This document shows, piece by piece, positions 8,416 through 17,207 of a stretch of DNA of 64,000 bases (positions within the stretch are counted from its first letter, which is position 1; every line of letters starts with the position of its first letter). Origin of the DNA: Glutamicibacter protophormiae (GTDB taxonomy: Bacteria > Actinomycetota > Actinomycetes > Actinomycetales > Micrococcaceae). The position numbers were made by a program, and so were the translations under genes. The stretch spans positions 93,354 through 157,353 of the forward strand of contig NZ_BMPH01000011.1 of the NCBI RefSeq assembly GCF_014647495.1, written 5' to 3'. The notes under the pieces were generated by a model that made no database searches, had not been told where the DNA came from, and worked only from the letters and a program-made list of their open reading frames with translations.

Positions 8416-9285
8416 GTGATTGATCTTTCCGAAGCGCATCTGGAATCCACCGCCGCGACCCTGCGAAGCGCCGCCTTGGCTGCCGGACGGCAGGCAGCCG
8501 ACCTGCTGCGCGGAGCCTTCCGCGGCGGCGTGCGGGCGGAGGAAAAAACCAACACCCACGACCTGGTCACCACGATCGACCGGCAGAGCCAGGAGCTGAT
8601 CACCCGCTCGCTGCGCGCCGCGGTTCCCGGTTCCTGGGTACTGGGCGAGGAACAGGTCGAGGCGGAGGCGGGCTCCGCCGCCCCGGGCACCGTGCAGTGG
8701 ATCGTGGATCCGATCGACGGCACCAGCAATTTCGTGCACGGCATCGCCTTCTTCTGCGTTTCCATCGCCGCCGCCATCGACGACCGGCTGGTCGCCGCGG
8801 CCGTCATCGACCCGGTCTCCGGCGACGAATTCAGCGCCGATTTGGCCCATGCCTACCTCAATGGGCACATCCTCAGCCCGACCGCGCGCCCGGAGCAGGC
8901 CCGCGCGAACCTGATGACCGACTACCCCGGCGCCGAATCGCTGGTGGCCGACGGCCCGCTGGCCCTCGAACTGCTGGGCGGGTGGATCCATGATTTCGCG
9001 ACGGTGCGGCGCAAGGTGTCCGCCGCGCTGGCGCTGGCGCACGTGGCGGCCGGCTGGTGCGATGCGACCATCGGGTTCGACACCAAGGTATGGGATGTGG
9101 CCGCCGGGGCGCATCTGGTGCGCATGGCCGGCGGCAGCTACACGGGGCTCGGCTATGGAACGCAGTTCGCCGCCGACCACCTGTGCCCTGGATTCATCGC
9201 CCAGGGACCGGGGGCCGACTACCCTTCGCTGTCGCAGGCGGCGCAGCGGATGCACGCGCGGCGCAGCGCCCGGTCCGCAATATAA
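8416..9285 (+). CDS. Inositol monophosphatase family protein
   Basis: 289-residue Mg-dependent phosphatase of the IMPase/FBPase superfamily. All metal-site motifs are present: DLVTTID (first Asp), LGEEQ (Glu-Glu), WIVDPIDGTSNFVHG (about residues 95-109) and KVWDVAAGAHLVRMAGG (about 218-234). Likely substrates are inositol-1-phosphate, histidinol phosphate, or 3'-phosphoadenosine phosphate; motifs alone do not separate them. It starts with GTG and diverges from marR. No histidine gene is nearby, so an IMPase role is preferred. Confidence 0.85.
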   Translation: MIDLSEAHLESTAATLRSAALAAGRQAADLLRGAFRGGVRAEEKTNTHDLVTTIDRQSQELITRSLRAAVPGSWVLGEEQVEAEAGSAAPGTVQWIVDPIDGTSNFVHGIAFFCVSIAAAIDDRLVAAAVIDPVSGDEFSADLAHAYLNGHILSPTARPEQARANLMTDYPGAESLVADGPLALELLGGWIHDFATVRRKVSAALALAHVAAGWCDATIGFDTKVWDVAAGAHLVRMAGGSYTGLGYGTQFAADHLCPGFIAQGPGADYPSLSQAAQRMHARRSARSAI

Positions 9286-9340
9286 TCTGACAATTCCAAA
9301 GATCTTGGGCCAAACCCTCGGAATTCGAGATTCCCGGTCG

Positions 9341-9346
9341 TAGGAT
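9341..9346 (+). promoter_or_regulatory. Putative -10 box, leaderless
   Basis: TAGGAT ends exactly 6 nt before the ATG at 9353, the TANNNT-N6-ATG arrangement of leaderless actinobacterial genes. Confidence 0.5.
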
Positions 9347-9352
9347 ACGAGT

Positions 9353-9571
9353 ATGGAACCACTATTCCACCGGAACGCACACTCCGCCGTGCGTCATCAC
9401 GGAGGCGGAGGGGTGATCCTGGGAGGGATCGGAGTGATGATTCTCTTCGGTACTTTCGCAGTGATGTTGGCAACCCAGACTCAAACGCAGGACTGGGTGC
9501 CACTGCTCATAGGCGTCAGCTTGGGCTTCTCAACGATGATGTTCGGCATCGTCTACCATTTCACGCACTGA
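9353..9571 (+). CDS. Small hypothetical membrane protein
   Basis: 72 residues with two predicted membrane helices (about residues 19-40 and 50-69). A His-rich, positively charged start (FHRNAHSAVRHH) suggests the N-terminus is cytoplasmic. There is no recognisable family. Support comes from a well-placed -10 box directly before the ATG and a strong hairpin terminator 29 bp after the stop. It stands alone between the phosphatase and the convergent TPP-enzyme operon. Confidence 0.55.
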   Translation: MEPLFHRNAHSAVRHHGGGGVILGGIGVMILFGTFAVMLATQTQTQDWVPLLIGVSLGFSTMMFGIVYHFTH

Positions 9572-9599
9572 GCATCAATACCAGAACACCAGCAACAAC

Positions 9600-9643
9600 G
9601 CAGCCAGGGGGCGGCACCCGCACAGGTGCCGCCCCCTGGCTGC
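9600..9643. terminator. Bidirectional hairpin terminator
   Basis: A perfect 19-bp stem (GCAGCCAGGGGGCGGCACC and its complement) with a 6-nt loop lies between the convergent small membrane gene and the TPP-enzyme gene. Confidence 0.85.
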
Positions 9644-9652
9644 GCCGGCGAC

Positions 9653-11329
9653 CTAGAAGTGGGTCGGGGCGAACATCTTCAGCAGCGTCTTGACCACCAC
9701 GACGTTCGGGCCCTGCGCCGCGAAGGATTCGCGCAGCGCCTGCCCGACGTCCTGCGGCTGCACCTCGCGGGCGGGGACACCGAAGGAGCGGGCCAGCGCG
9801 ACAAAGTCCGGACGGGCCAGCTCCGTGGCGGTGGCCTTGCCGAAGGCCCCTTCCATGTATTCGCGCAGGATGCCGTAGCCGCCGTCATCCACGATCAGCC
9901 AGGTCACCGGGGCCTCGTGCTGCTTGGCGGTGGCCAGCTCCGCGATGGAGTACATGGCCGAGCCGTCGCCGCTGACCGCCAGCACCCGCTCGCCCAGGCC
10001 GATGGCCCCGCCGATGGCCGCCGGGAAACCGAAACCCAGCCCGCCGGCGCCCTGCGCCGAGTGGAACTGGCCCTCGCGGGAGTCCCAGCAGCTCCAGCCC
10101 CAGTAGGCGGAAATCGTCATGTCCCAGAAGGTCTGCATGGCCGCCGGGACCGCCTCGCGGATGTCCGCCATGAAGCGGCGTTCCAGGCCCAGGTCCTGGG
10201 CGTCGAGCCGCGCTGCGACCTTGCCCAGGGTCTCGGCCACCACCTCTTGCGGGCCGCGCCCGTGCCAGTCGGCGCGGGCGGTGAAGCCTTCCCGGTGCAG
10301 CTGCGCGTTCAGGAAATCCAGCGCCGCCCCGGCATCCGCGCGGATGCCCAGGGCCGGGGTGTTGGATTCCAGCACCCGCGGTTCCGCGTCGATCTGGATC
10401 AGCCGGCCGCGCGGGGCCAGGGTGAAGTAGTTGCTGGACACCTCGCCCAGCGAGGAGCCGATAACCACCAGCACGTCAGCGTCTTCAAGGACCTCGGAAA
10501 CATAGCGGTCTTCCACCCAGGACTGCAGCGAGAGCTCGTGCTCCCAGGGGAAGGCGCCGTTGCCGCCGGGGGTGCACAGCACCGGGGCTTGCAGCGTCCG
10601 GGCCGCGTCCAGCAGCTGGGCCTGCGCCTTGGCGCGGCGCACGCCGCCGCCGGCCACGATCACCGGCCGCTTGGCCTCGGACAGCCAGCGCACGGCTTCG
10701 CGGATCAGCTCCACGCGCGGCGGGTGGTCATAGGCCTCGGCCAGGGCGTCCTGCACCGGCGGCACCATGACCGGGGCCAGCAGCACGTCCTGCGGAACTT
10801 CGACCCACACCGGGCCCATGGGCACGGTCACGGCCCGGGCCCAGGCGTCCTGGATGGCCGAGGGGATGCCTGAGGCGTGGTGGACGGTCTGCTGGAATTT
10901 GGTGACATTCGCGGCGGAGGCCTTTTGGTCGTCGAGCTGGTGCAGCATGCCCTTGCGGCGCGCGCCCAGTCCGTCCAGCGGGATCTGGCTGGCGATCACG
11001 ACCATCGGCACGCCGGTGGCATAGGCCTCCTGCAGCCCGGCCAGGGAAGTCAGCGCTCCGGGACCGGTGGACAGGAAGAGCACCCCGACTTCATCGGTGG
11101 CCCGCGAGTAGCCGTCGGCCGCAAAGGCGGAGTTGTTCTCCACCCGCGAGGAGATGAACTGCAGCGTGGAGCGGGACAGCGCGTCGAACAGGCCCAGGGC
11201 GTGCTGCCCGGGGATGCCGAAGACGGTTTTGGCGCCCAGCGCGGTGAGGGTCTCGATGACCAGGTCGCCGCCGTTGCGCTGCGCGGCGCGCTTCACGGTG
11301 TCCTGCGCCGCGTCCTGCATGCCGGTCAT
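9653..11329 (-). CDS. aruI: Thiamine-pyrophosphate enzyme, probable 2-ketoarginine (5-guanidino-2-oxopentanoate) decarboxylase
   Basis: 558-residue TPP enzyme with the three-domain plan of the acetolactate synthase/decarboxylase superfamily. The cofactor-activating Glu is E64 in [16 protein letters not shown]. The C-terminal TPP motif starts GDGSAMYS (454-456) but ends VDDGGYG, with Asp-Asp where the family usually has Asn-Asn. The ATG overlaps the stop of the upstream ureohydrolase gene (ATGA), so the two proteins are made together. The length matches Pseudomonas AruI (about 559 aa). AruI decarboxylates 2-ketoarginine to 4-guanidinobutyraldehyde, which after oxidation is the substrate of a guanidinobutyrase. 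The role is inferred from this coupling; another 2-oxoacid decarboxylase or an acetolactate-synthase-like activity remains possible. Confidence 0.65.
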   Translation of the reverse strand: MTGMQDAAQDTVKRAAQRNGGDLVIETLTALGAKTVFGIPGQHALGLFDALSRSTLQFISSRVENNSAFAADGYSRATDEVGVLFLSTGPGALTSLAGLQEAYATGVPMVVIASQIPLDGLGARRKGMLHQLDDQKASAANVTKFQQTVHHASGIPSAIQDAWARAVTVPMGPVWVEVPQDVLLAPVMVPPVQDALAEAYDHPPRVELIREAVRWLSEAKRPVIVAGGGVRRAKAQAQLLDAARTLQAPVLCTPGGNGAFPWEHELSLQSWVEDRYVSEVLEDADVLVVIGSSLGEVSSNYFTLAPRGRLIQIDAEPRVLESNTPALGIRADAGAALDFLNAQLHREGFTARADWHGRGPQEVVAETLGKVAARLDAQDLGLERRFMADIREAVPAAMQTFWDMTISAYWGWSCWDSREGQFHSAQGAGGLGFGFPAAIGGAIGLGERVLAVSGDGSAMYSIAELATAKQHEAPVTWLIVDDGGYGILREYMEGAFGKATATELARPDFVALARSFGVPAREVQPQDVGQALRESFAAQGPNVVVVKTLLKMFAPTHF

Positions 11330-12315
11330 CGGGCATTCACCCCTTCACGGCTGCGGAAGTCGCTGATCAGGGAAATCAGGTCGTAGGTGACGTGGCTCGC
11401 GGCCACGCCGGTCATCTCCGCGTGGTCGTAGGCCGGGGAGACCTCCACGATGTCCGCGCCGACGATGTTCAGCCCGCGCAGCCCGCGCAGGATTTCCAGC
11501 AGTTCGCGGCTGGTGATGCCGCCGGCTTCCGGGGTGCCGGTGCCCGGGGCGTGGGCCGGATCCAGCACGTCGATGTCCACCGAGATGTACAGCGGGCGGT
11601 TGCCGATGCGCACGCGCAGCTTGTCCACGATCTCGCGCACGCCCTGGTAGTAGACATCCGAGCTGGTCACGATGCCGAAGCCGAAGCGCTTGTCGTCCTC
11701 CAAGTCCTTCTTGCCGTACAGCGGGCCGCGGGTGCCGACGTGGCAGATGGCCTCGGTATCGAGGATGCCTTCCTCCACCGCGCGGCGGAAGGGGGTTCCG
11801 TGGGTGTATTCGGCGCCGAAGTAGGTATCCCAGGTATCCAGGTGCGCGTCGAAGTGCAGCATCGCCACCGGGGCGCCGGCGCGCCGGGCGGCCGCGCGCA
11901 GCAGCGGCAGCGCGATGGTGTGGTCGCCGCCCAGGGTCACCAGGGTGGCGCCGTCGGCGGTCAACTCCAGGGCCTCGTGCTCGATGGTCTCGATGGCCTC
12001 GTGGATGTTGAACGGGTTCACCGCCATGTCCCCCGCGTCGGCGACCTGGCTCTGCGCGAACGGCGAGGAGTCGGTGGCCGGGTTGTAGGGGCGGATCAGG
12101 CGCGAGGATTCGCGCACGTGGTTGGCGCCGAAGCGGGCGCCGGGACGGTAGGACACCCCGGTGTCGAAGGGCACGCCGACGATCTTGATATCGGCCTGCT
12201 GCACCTGGTCCAGGCGGGGCAGGCGGGCGTAGGTGCCGAAGCCTGCATAACGCGGAATCTGGGCCGCGTTGATGGGGCCCAGGTTGCCGTTCTCTTCAAT
12301 CCTGATTTCCTTCAT
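11326..12315 (-). CDS. Agmatinase-family ureohydrolase, probable guanidinobutyrase
   Basis: 329-residue Mn-dependent ureohydrolase that hydrolyses a guanidino compound to urea and an amine. The binuclear metal motifs are complete: [22 protein letters not shown] and [20 protein letters not shown] chose the ATG at 12315, preceded by GGAAGGA, rather than an upstream in-frame start. Family members include agmatinase, guanidinobutyrase and guanidinopropionase, which motifs do not separate. Coupling to an AruI-like decarboxylase and nearness to a GABA transaminase favour 4-guanidinobutyrate as substrate, giving GABA and urea. Agmatinase feeding putrescine is the alternative. Confidence 0.85.
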   Translation of the reverse strand: MKEIRIEENGNLGPINAAQIPRYAGFGTYARLPRLDQVQQADIKIVGVPFDTGVSYRPGARFGANHVRESSRLIRPYNPATDSSPFAQSQVADAGDMAVNPFNIHEAIETIEHEALELTADGATLVTLGGDHTIALPLLRAAARRAGAPVAMLHFDAHLDTWDTYFGAEYTHGTPFRRAVEEGILDTEAICHVGTRGPLYGKKDLEDDKRFGFGIVTSSDVYYQGVREIVDKLRVRIGNRPLYISVDIDVLDPAHAPGTGTPEAGGITSRELLEILRGLRGLNIVGADIVEVSPAYDHAEMTGVAASHVTYDLISLISDFRSREGVNAR

Positions 12316-12348
12316 GGGAGCATCCTTCCGACAACCCGGACCAGTCCG

Positions 12349-12380
12349 CAACTAGTTGTCTAATACGAAACTTCAGTTTC
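12349..12380 (-). promoter_or_regulatory. Two palindromes upstream of the ureohydrolase operon
   Basis: CAACTAGTTG (12349-12358) and GAAACT-TC-AGTTTC (12367-12380) are both perfect and share an AACT/AGTT core. Their centres are 20 bp apart, close to two helical turns. They lie 34-65 bp before the start codon, near possible leftward -10 boxes, and are good operator candidates for a dimeric regulator such as PucR or the XRE-cupin protein. Confidence 0.5.
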
Positions 12381-12469
12381 CTATTATGCTATTTTGCGAT
12401 CTGCGCCACGTCAAGGTGCGGGCCGCCGCGGAGCCGGGAATTCCCGAAGCCGCCCGGCGCAAAACAAAG

Positions 12470-12511
12470 GGACCGGTTCCGCCGCCCCGATCGGGGCGGC
12501 GGAACCGGTCC
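12470..12511 (-). terminator. Hairpin terminator of the transaminase gene
   Basis: A perfect 42-bp palindrome centred on CCCCGATCGGGG. Read leftward it is followed by a T-rich tail (CTTTGTTTTG), as expected for an intrinsic terminator. Confidence 0.85.
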
Positions 12512-12528
12512 GCAACAGCGGCAGGCGG

Positions 12529-13884
12529 TTAGCCGGCCAGCTCGATGATGTTCTGCGCGAGCACCTCAAGCCCGTCGCGCAGCAGCGCCTCGCCGATGAC
12601 CAGCGGAGGCAGCAGGCGCAGCACATTCCCATGGGTGCCGCAGGTCAGGGTCAGCACGCCCCGGGCGTGGCAGGCCTTGGAAACGGCGGCGGCGAGCTCC
12701 GGGCGCGGAGCCAGGGTGACGCGGTCCGCGAACTCCACGGCCAGCATGGCGCCGCGGCCGCGGACCTGGGCCACCACATCGGTGGATTCCAGCAGCGGTT
12801 CCAGCACCTCGCGGGCCACTCGCTCGATCAGCCGGGCGTTCTCCAGCAAGCTGCCGTCCTCGAACTGCTCGAAGACCGCCAGCGCCGCCTCGCAGGCCAG
12901 CGGGTTGCCCGCGTAGGTGCCGCCCAGGCCGCCTGCATGCGGGGCGTTGAGCAGCTCGGTGCGCCCGGTGACCGCGGACAGCGGCACGCCATTGGCCAGC
13001 GCCTTGGCGGTGAGGATCAAATCGCCGGCAACCCCTTCGTGCTCCGAGGCGAACAGCGTGCCGGTGCGGCCCATGCCCGCCTGGATCTCGTCGATGACCA
13101 GCACGATGCCGTACTTGTCGGCCAGCTGGCGCAGGCCCGGGATGAAGCCGGCCATCGGGACGATGAAGCCGCCCTCGCCCTGGATCGGTTCGATCACCAT
13201 GGCGGCGAAGCTGGCCGGGTCGTGCTCCACGAGCGTGGCCTCGACGGAAGCCAGCGCGGCCTCGACGCCGCCGTCGACGGCGGGACGCAGCGGGTTGGCC
13301 GACGCGGCGCGGATGACATGCTCCGGCATCGGGCCGAAGTTCAGCTTGTAGGGGTTGACCTTGGCGGTCATGCCCATGGTCAGCAGCGAGCGGCCGTGGT
13401 AGGCCTCGTCGAAGACCAGCACGTTGGCGCGGCCGGTGGCGGCGCGGGCGATCTTGACCGCGTTCTCCACGGCTTCGGCGCCGGTGGAGAACAGCGCGGT
13501 GCGCTTGTCGAAGTCGCCCGGGGTGTTGCGGTTCAGCCAGTCGCAGACCTGGGTGAAGGATTCGTATTCGGTGACCATGAAGCAGGTGTGGGTGAAGGCT
13601 TCCAGCTGCTTGGCCACGCGCTGCGCCACGCGGCGGTTGGAAGCGCCCAGCGAGGTCACGGCGATGCCGGAGGCGAAGTCGATCAGGCGGTTGCCGTCGA
13701 CGTCCTCGATGATGCCGCCGTCGGCACGGGAGACGAAGACCGGCAGGGTGATGCCCAGGCCGCTGCTCACCTGCTGCACACGTTCTTCGTGGAGCTGGAT
13801 GGAGCGCGGCCCCGGGATGGCGGTAGCCAGGTGGCGGGTCTGGGTCAGCGTTTCGGCGTCGCGCGCCGCAAGAGTTTCGGTCAT
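12529..13884 (-). CDS. gabT: 4-aminobutyrate (omega-amino acid) aminotransferase
   Basis: 451-residue class III PLP aminotransferase. The PLP phosphate contact STGAEAVENAVKIAR, the cofactor Asp in IDEIQAGMGRTG and the Schiff-base Lys in ILTAKALANGVPLSAV are all visible, and RHLATAIPGPRS at the N-terminus is typical of GabT. It converts GABA and 2-oxoglutarate to succinate semialdehyde and glutamate; many GabT enzymes also accept 5-aminovalerate. I chose the ATG at 13884 by family length over one 36 bp upstream. It diverges from PucR regulator 2 across only 81 bp and sits next to the ureohydrolase operon, which would produce GABA. Confidence 0.9.
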   Translation of the reverse strand: MTETLAARDAETLTQTRHLATAIPGPRSIQLHEERVQQVSSGLGITLPVFVSRADGGIIEDVDGNRLIDFASGIAVTSLGASNRRVAQRVAKQLEAFTHTCFMVTEYESFTQVCDWLNRNTPGDFDKRTALFSTGAEAVENAVKIARAATGRANVLVFDEAYHGRSLLTMGMTAKVNPYKLNFGPMPEHVIRAASANPLRPAVDGGVEAALASVEATLVEHDPASFAAMVIEPIQGEGGFIVPMAGFIPGLRQLADKYGIVLVIDEIQAGMGRTGTLFASEHEGVAGDLILTAKALANGVPLSAVTGRTELLNAPHAGGLGGTYAGNPLACEAALAVFEQFEDGSLLENARLIERVAREVLEPLLESTDVVAQVRGRGAMLAVEFADRVTLAPRPELAAAVSKACHARGVLTLTCGTHGNVLRLLPPLVIGEALLRDGLEVLAQNIIELAG

Positions 13885-13953
13885 GCTTCCAACGATAGAA
13901 ATCCATGTGACACGCGTCATTAGTTCTTACGTCCAAAGAGCAGTTAAAGATTG

Positions 13954-13959
13954 GATAAT
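13954..13959 (+). promoter_or_regulatory. Putative -10 box of a leaderless pucR mRNA
   Basis: GATAAT lies 6 nt before the ATG at 13966, and no ribosome site is visible. The layout is the same as at the other pucR gene. Confidence 0.5.
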
Positions 13960-13965
13960 TTACCC

Positions 13966-15477
13966 ATGATCACTCTGTTGCAGTTGGGGGCTGAGCTTGG
14001 CGACGAGTTCTTCCCCGCCGATTCGCCCACTTTCAGCGCCTCACCGGTCACCGGTGTGCACATTTCCGAGCTGGAGGATCCCACCACCTATCTTGAGGGC
14101 GGCGAACTGCTGCTGACCACCGGCATGCCCTTCGGCCATTCGGCCACCGCTTCGCTGGCCTACATGCAGCGGCTGCGGGACAAGGAAGTCCGGGCGCTGG
14201 GCCTGGGGCTCGGCCCGTGGCTGGATGAGGTTCCACAGCATGTGATCGATGCCTGCCGGCAGACCGGGGTGGAACTGGGCATCGTCCCGGACGGGGCGCC
14301 CTTCCAAAACGTGTCGCGGGCCTATTGGCGGCTGTCGGCCAGGGACGACACGGTGAACCTGATGAGCTCGCTGGGCACCCAGACCGCGCTGGCGCGGGCG
14401 GCGATCCGCTCCGATGCCATCAACGCGGTGGTGCGCGGGCTGGCGCAGGCGCTGGGCGGCTGGGCCGCTTTCCTCCCGGACGACCCGCAGCCGGCCACGG
14501 TCTACCCGGCCTCCGCCCAGGGTTTCGTGCCGATGCTGCGCCAGGAGTCGCTGCGCTTCCCGCGCACCGGCATGCCCTCGGCGTCCACCTTCGGGATCAA
14601 CGGCCAGGCCGTGGTGCTGTACCCGATCTTGGCCGGGACCCGGATCCACGGATTCCTCGGCGTCGGCTCCGGGCGCACGCTGACCAAGGCCGACCGGCAG
14701 ATCATCATGACGGTGTGCATGCTGCTGTCGCTGCGCGCCCGCCAGCGCGAGCTGATGGTCAGCACGAATGCGGCCCTGGGCGGAGCCACCGCCAAGCTGT
14801 TGCTGCACGGGCAGCCGGAATCCGCCCGGCTGGTCGCGGAGGAAGCCGGAATGGACGAGCTTCCCTCCCGCGTCAGGGTTTTGGCGCTGTCCCTGGATGA
14901 CGAGACCGAGGTCCGCACCGTGATCCAGGCGCTGGGCGCGCTGCCAGCAGGCGCCGCGTTGCCGCCGGTGGCCGAGGCGGCCGCACGCTGCCAGCTGCGC
15001 TTCGCGGACGACGGGGTGCTCTACCTGCTGCTGGACGAGGCGCAGCTGGGCAAGACCTCCGCCGCCGCTCCGGGGCAGGACCCGGAGCCCAGCGCCGGGG
15101 ACACCGCCCGGAACCTGCGCGCGGTGCTCTCGGCCCCGCTCACGCTGGCCGAGCTGCCGGCCAACCTTCCGGCGCTGCGCCAGAACCTGTCCGGGGCACC
15201 GGCCGGGGAGCTGTCCGATGCGGGGGCGGACTTCGATGCCAGCGCGCAGACCTGGGTGGAGGCGCTGGCAGCGTACACCCGGGCCGATCTGCTTTCGGCC
15301 GTCACCCAGTACCTGCGGCATCGCGGGCATTGGGAAGATGCCTCGCGGGCGCTGGGCATCCACCGCAATTCGCTGCGCCACCGCATCACCGTGGCCGGGG
15401 ACCTGCTGGGCATCGATCTGGACGACCCGGACGTCTCGGCCTCGCTCTGGCTTGCCCTGCGCCGCAACCAGGGATAG
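13966..15477 (+). CDS. PucR family transcriptional regulator 2
   Basis: 503-residue paralogue of the regulator at 2132. It has the same MITLLQLG start, HISELEDPTTYLEGGELLLTTGM segment (about 31-53) and C-terminal HTH_30 region with WEDASRALGIHRNSLRHR (about 455-472). I chose the ATG at 13966 because it aligns with the paralogue. It is divergent from gabT and converges on the APC permease. It probably activates the GABA/guanidinobutyrate genes in response to an amine or amino acid. Confidence 0.87.
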   Translation: MITLLQLGAELGDEFFPADSPTFSASPVTGVHISELEDPTTYLEGGELLLTTGMPFGHSATASLAYMQRLRDKEVRALGLGLGPWLDEVPQHVIDACRQTGVELGIVPDGAPFQNVSRAYWRLSARDDTVNLMSSLGTQTALARAAIRSDAINAVVRGLAQALGGWAAFLPDDPQPATVYPASAQGFVPMLRQESLRFPRTGMPSASTFGINGQAVVLYPILAGTRIHGFLGVGSGRTLTKADRQIIMTVCMLLSLRARQRELMVSTNAALGGATAKLLLHGQPESARLVAEEAGMDELPSRVRVLALSLDDETEVRTVIQALGALPAGAALPPVAEAAARCQLRFADDGVLYLLLDEAQLGKTSAAAPGQDPEPSAGDTARNLRAVLSAPLTLAELPANLPALRQNLSGAPAGELSDAGADFDASAQTWVEALAAYTRADLLSAVTQYLRHRGHWEDASRALGIHRNSLRHRITVAGDLLGIDLDDPDVSASLWLALRRNQG

Positions 15478-15500
15478 GCCGGCCGCCGGGCCCCGGGACG

Positions 15501-15536
15501 CAGGCAAGCCCCGACCTTGCGGTCGGGGCTTGCCTG
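15501..15536. terminator. Bidirectional hairpin terminator
   Basis: A perfect 16-bp stem (CAGGCAAGCCCCGACC) closed by a TTGC tetraloop, between the convergent pucR and permease genes. Confidence 0.85.
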
Positions 15537-15543
15537 TTGGTTT

Positions 15544-17073
15544 CTAGCGTTTCGCGTTGGTCGCCTGCCGGCGGCGGCCCCGGCGGGAGGTCACGGCCAC
15601 GTCGTCGGGCCCGACGGCACCCAGCTTGGATTGCTGGCGGATGCTGATCAGGTGCAGCAGCTCTTCCTCTGCATGCTCACCGGGCTGGACCCCGCGGGGC
15701 ACCCGGAACAGGAAGAACATTCCCAGCAGCCACCAGGCTCCGAACAGCGCCCACGGCTGCCAGGTGATCGCCGCCGGCATGCCCGGCAGGTACAGGGAGA
15801 TCAGGCCGGCGCAGAAGAGCACCGACAGGACGCCGATGACCTGGCCGAAGTTGCCCTTGCCGCCGATGCGCAGCGGGCGCGGCATCTGCGGTTCGCGGCG
15901 GCGCAGGATCAGGAAGGCTACGCCGACCAGCAGGTAGGCCATCACGATGGACGGCGAGCCGGAGTCGACCAGCCAGCCCAGCATCGCGGTGCCGAAGAAC
16001 GGCGCCAGGATCGACAGCCCGCCGATGAACAGCAGCGCATGATGCGGGGTGCGGTACTTCGGATGCAGCTGGGCGAACCAGCGCGGCAGCATCCCGGACT
16101 GGGCCATCGCGTACATCAGCCGCGAGGCGCCCATCAGCAGCGAGTTCCAGGAGGTCAGGATGCCCGCGATGCCGCCGGCGATCAGGATCTTGGCCATGAC
16201 CTCGGAGTTGAACAGCGCGCCCATGGCGTCGGCGGTGGCCAGATCGGAACCGGCGAGCGCGGCCGGGCCCAGGCCGGAGGAGGTTGCCAGCACCACCATG
16301 ACGTACCAGGCGGTGGCGATCAGCACGGAGATGATCACGTACTTGCCGATCTTGCGCGGCGGGATGTCGCATTCCTCGGCGGACTGCGGGATGACGTCGA
16401 AGCCGACGAACATGAACGGAACAACGATCATGACGCCGAAGAATCCGGCCAGCCCGTTCTCGAAGAACGGTTCCATGTTGCGGGTTTCGCCGCCGGCGAA
16501 GGACCCGGTGAGCAGCATTGCGCCGATGATGAACAGGAAGATCACCACGAAGGTCTGCACCACGCCGGCGGTCTTGATGCCGCGGATATTGATCCAGGTG
16601 ATCACCACGGCACCCAGCACGCCCACCAAGGCCCAGGTCAGGTAGACCTCGGAGCCGGCGATGTCCCAGAGCTTGATCTGCGAGAGGTTGGGGAAGATGT
16701 ACTGCACCGATTTGGGCAGCGCGACCGCCTCGAAGGCGACGATGGTGATGTAGCCGCCGACGATGGCCCAGGATCCGGCGAAGGACCAGCGGGCTCCCAT
16801 GGCGCGCAGCAGGTAGTTGTGCTCGCCGCCGGCCTTGGGCATTGCCGCCACGAGCTCGGCGTAGGTCAGGCCGACCACGGCCATGATGCCGCCGCCGACC
16901 AGCATGGCCAGCGAGGCGCCGATCGGGCCGGCGGTGGTGATCCAGTCACCGGTGAGCACTACCCAGCCGAAGCCGATCATGGCTCCAACGCCGATGGCCA
17001 ATGCATCCCACTTGCCGAGAACCTTTTTGAGTCCCTGCTCAGTGCCTTGTTGGTTCGCCGCTGCTCGCGTCAT
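15544..17073 (-). CDS. APC family amino acid/polyamine permease
   Basis: 509-residue integral membrane transporter with about 12 helices. The first helix region GKWDALAIGVGAMIGFGWVVLTGDW carries the unwound Gly-rich stretch that binds the substrate amine in APC transporters, and helix 6 follows in FMFVGFDVIPQSAEE. The ATG at 17073 is preceded by AAAGGGG; an in-frame ATG 33 bp upstream is less likely. Given its neighbours, arginine, GABA or a diamine is a reasonable substrate, but the sequence does not prove it. The long basic C-terminus (RRGRRRQATNAKR) is cytoplasmic. Confidence 0.83.
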   Translation of the reverse strand: MTRAAANQQGTEQGLKKVLGKWDALAIGVGAMIGFGWVVLTGDWITTAGPIGASLAMLVGGGIMAVVGLTYAELVAAMPKAGGEHNYLLRAMGARWSFAGSWAIVGGYITIVAFEAVALPKSVQYIFPNLSQIKLWDIAGSEVYLTWALVGVLGAVVITWINIRGIKTAGVVQTFVVIFLFIIGAMLLTGSFAGGETRNMEPFFENGLAGFFGVMIVVPFMFVGFDVIPQSAEECDIPPRKIGKYVIISVLIATAWYVMVVLATSSGLGPAALAGSDLATADAMGALFNSEVMAKILIAGGIAGILTSWNSLLMGASRLMYAMAQSGMLPRWFAQLHPKYRTPHHALLFIGGLSILAPFFGTAMLGWLVDSGSPSIVMAYLLVGVAFLILRRREPQMPRPLRIGGKGNFGQVIGVLSVLFCAGLISLYLPGMPAAITWQPWALFGAWWLLGMFFLFRVPRGVQPGEHAEEELLHLISIRQQSKLGAVGPDDVAVTSRRGRRRQATNAKR

Positions 17074-17130
17074 GCCAACCCCTTTCAAGATGATGATGTG
17101 GATCACACTACGAAAGAGGTGGGGAGAATT

Positions 17131-17151
17131 CTTTGGATAAAAGAACCAAAG
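17131..17151 (-). promoter_or_regulatory. Inverted repeat upstream of the permease
   Basis: CTTTGG-N9-CCAAAG, 58-78 bp before the start codon. Possible operator; role unproven. Confidence 0.3.
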
Positions 17152-17207
17152 TGGAGGTCGAAAGATCTAAAAAGAATCTGGGCGGCTAGCCGGCGACGAA
17201 CCTCTGA

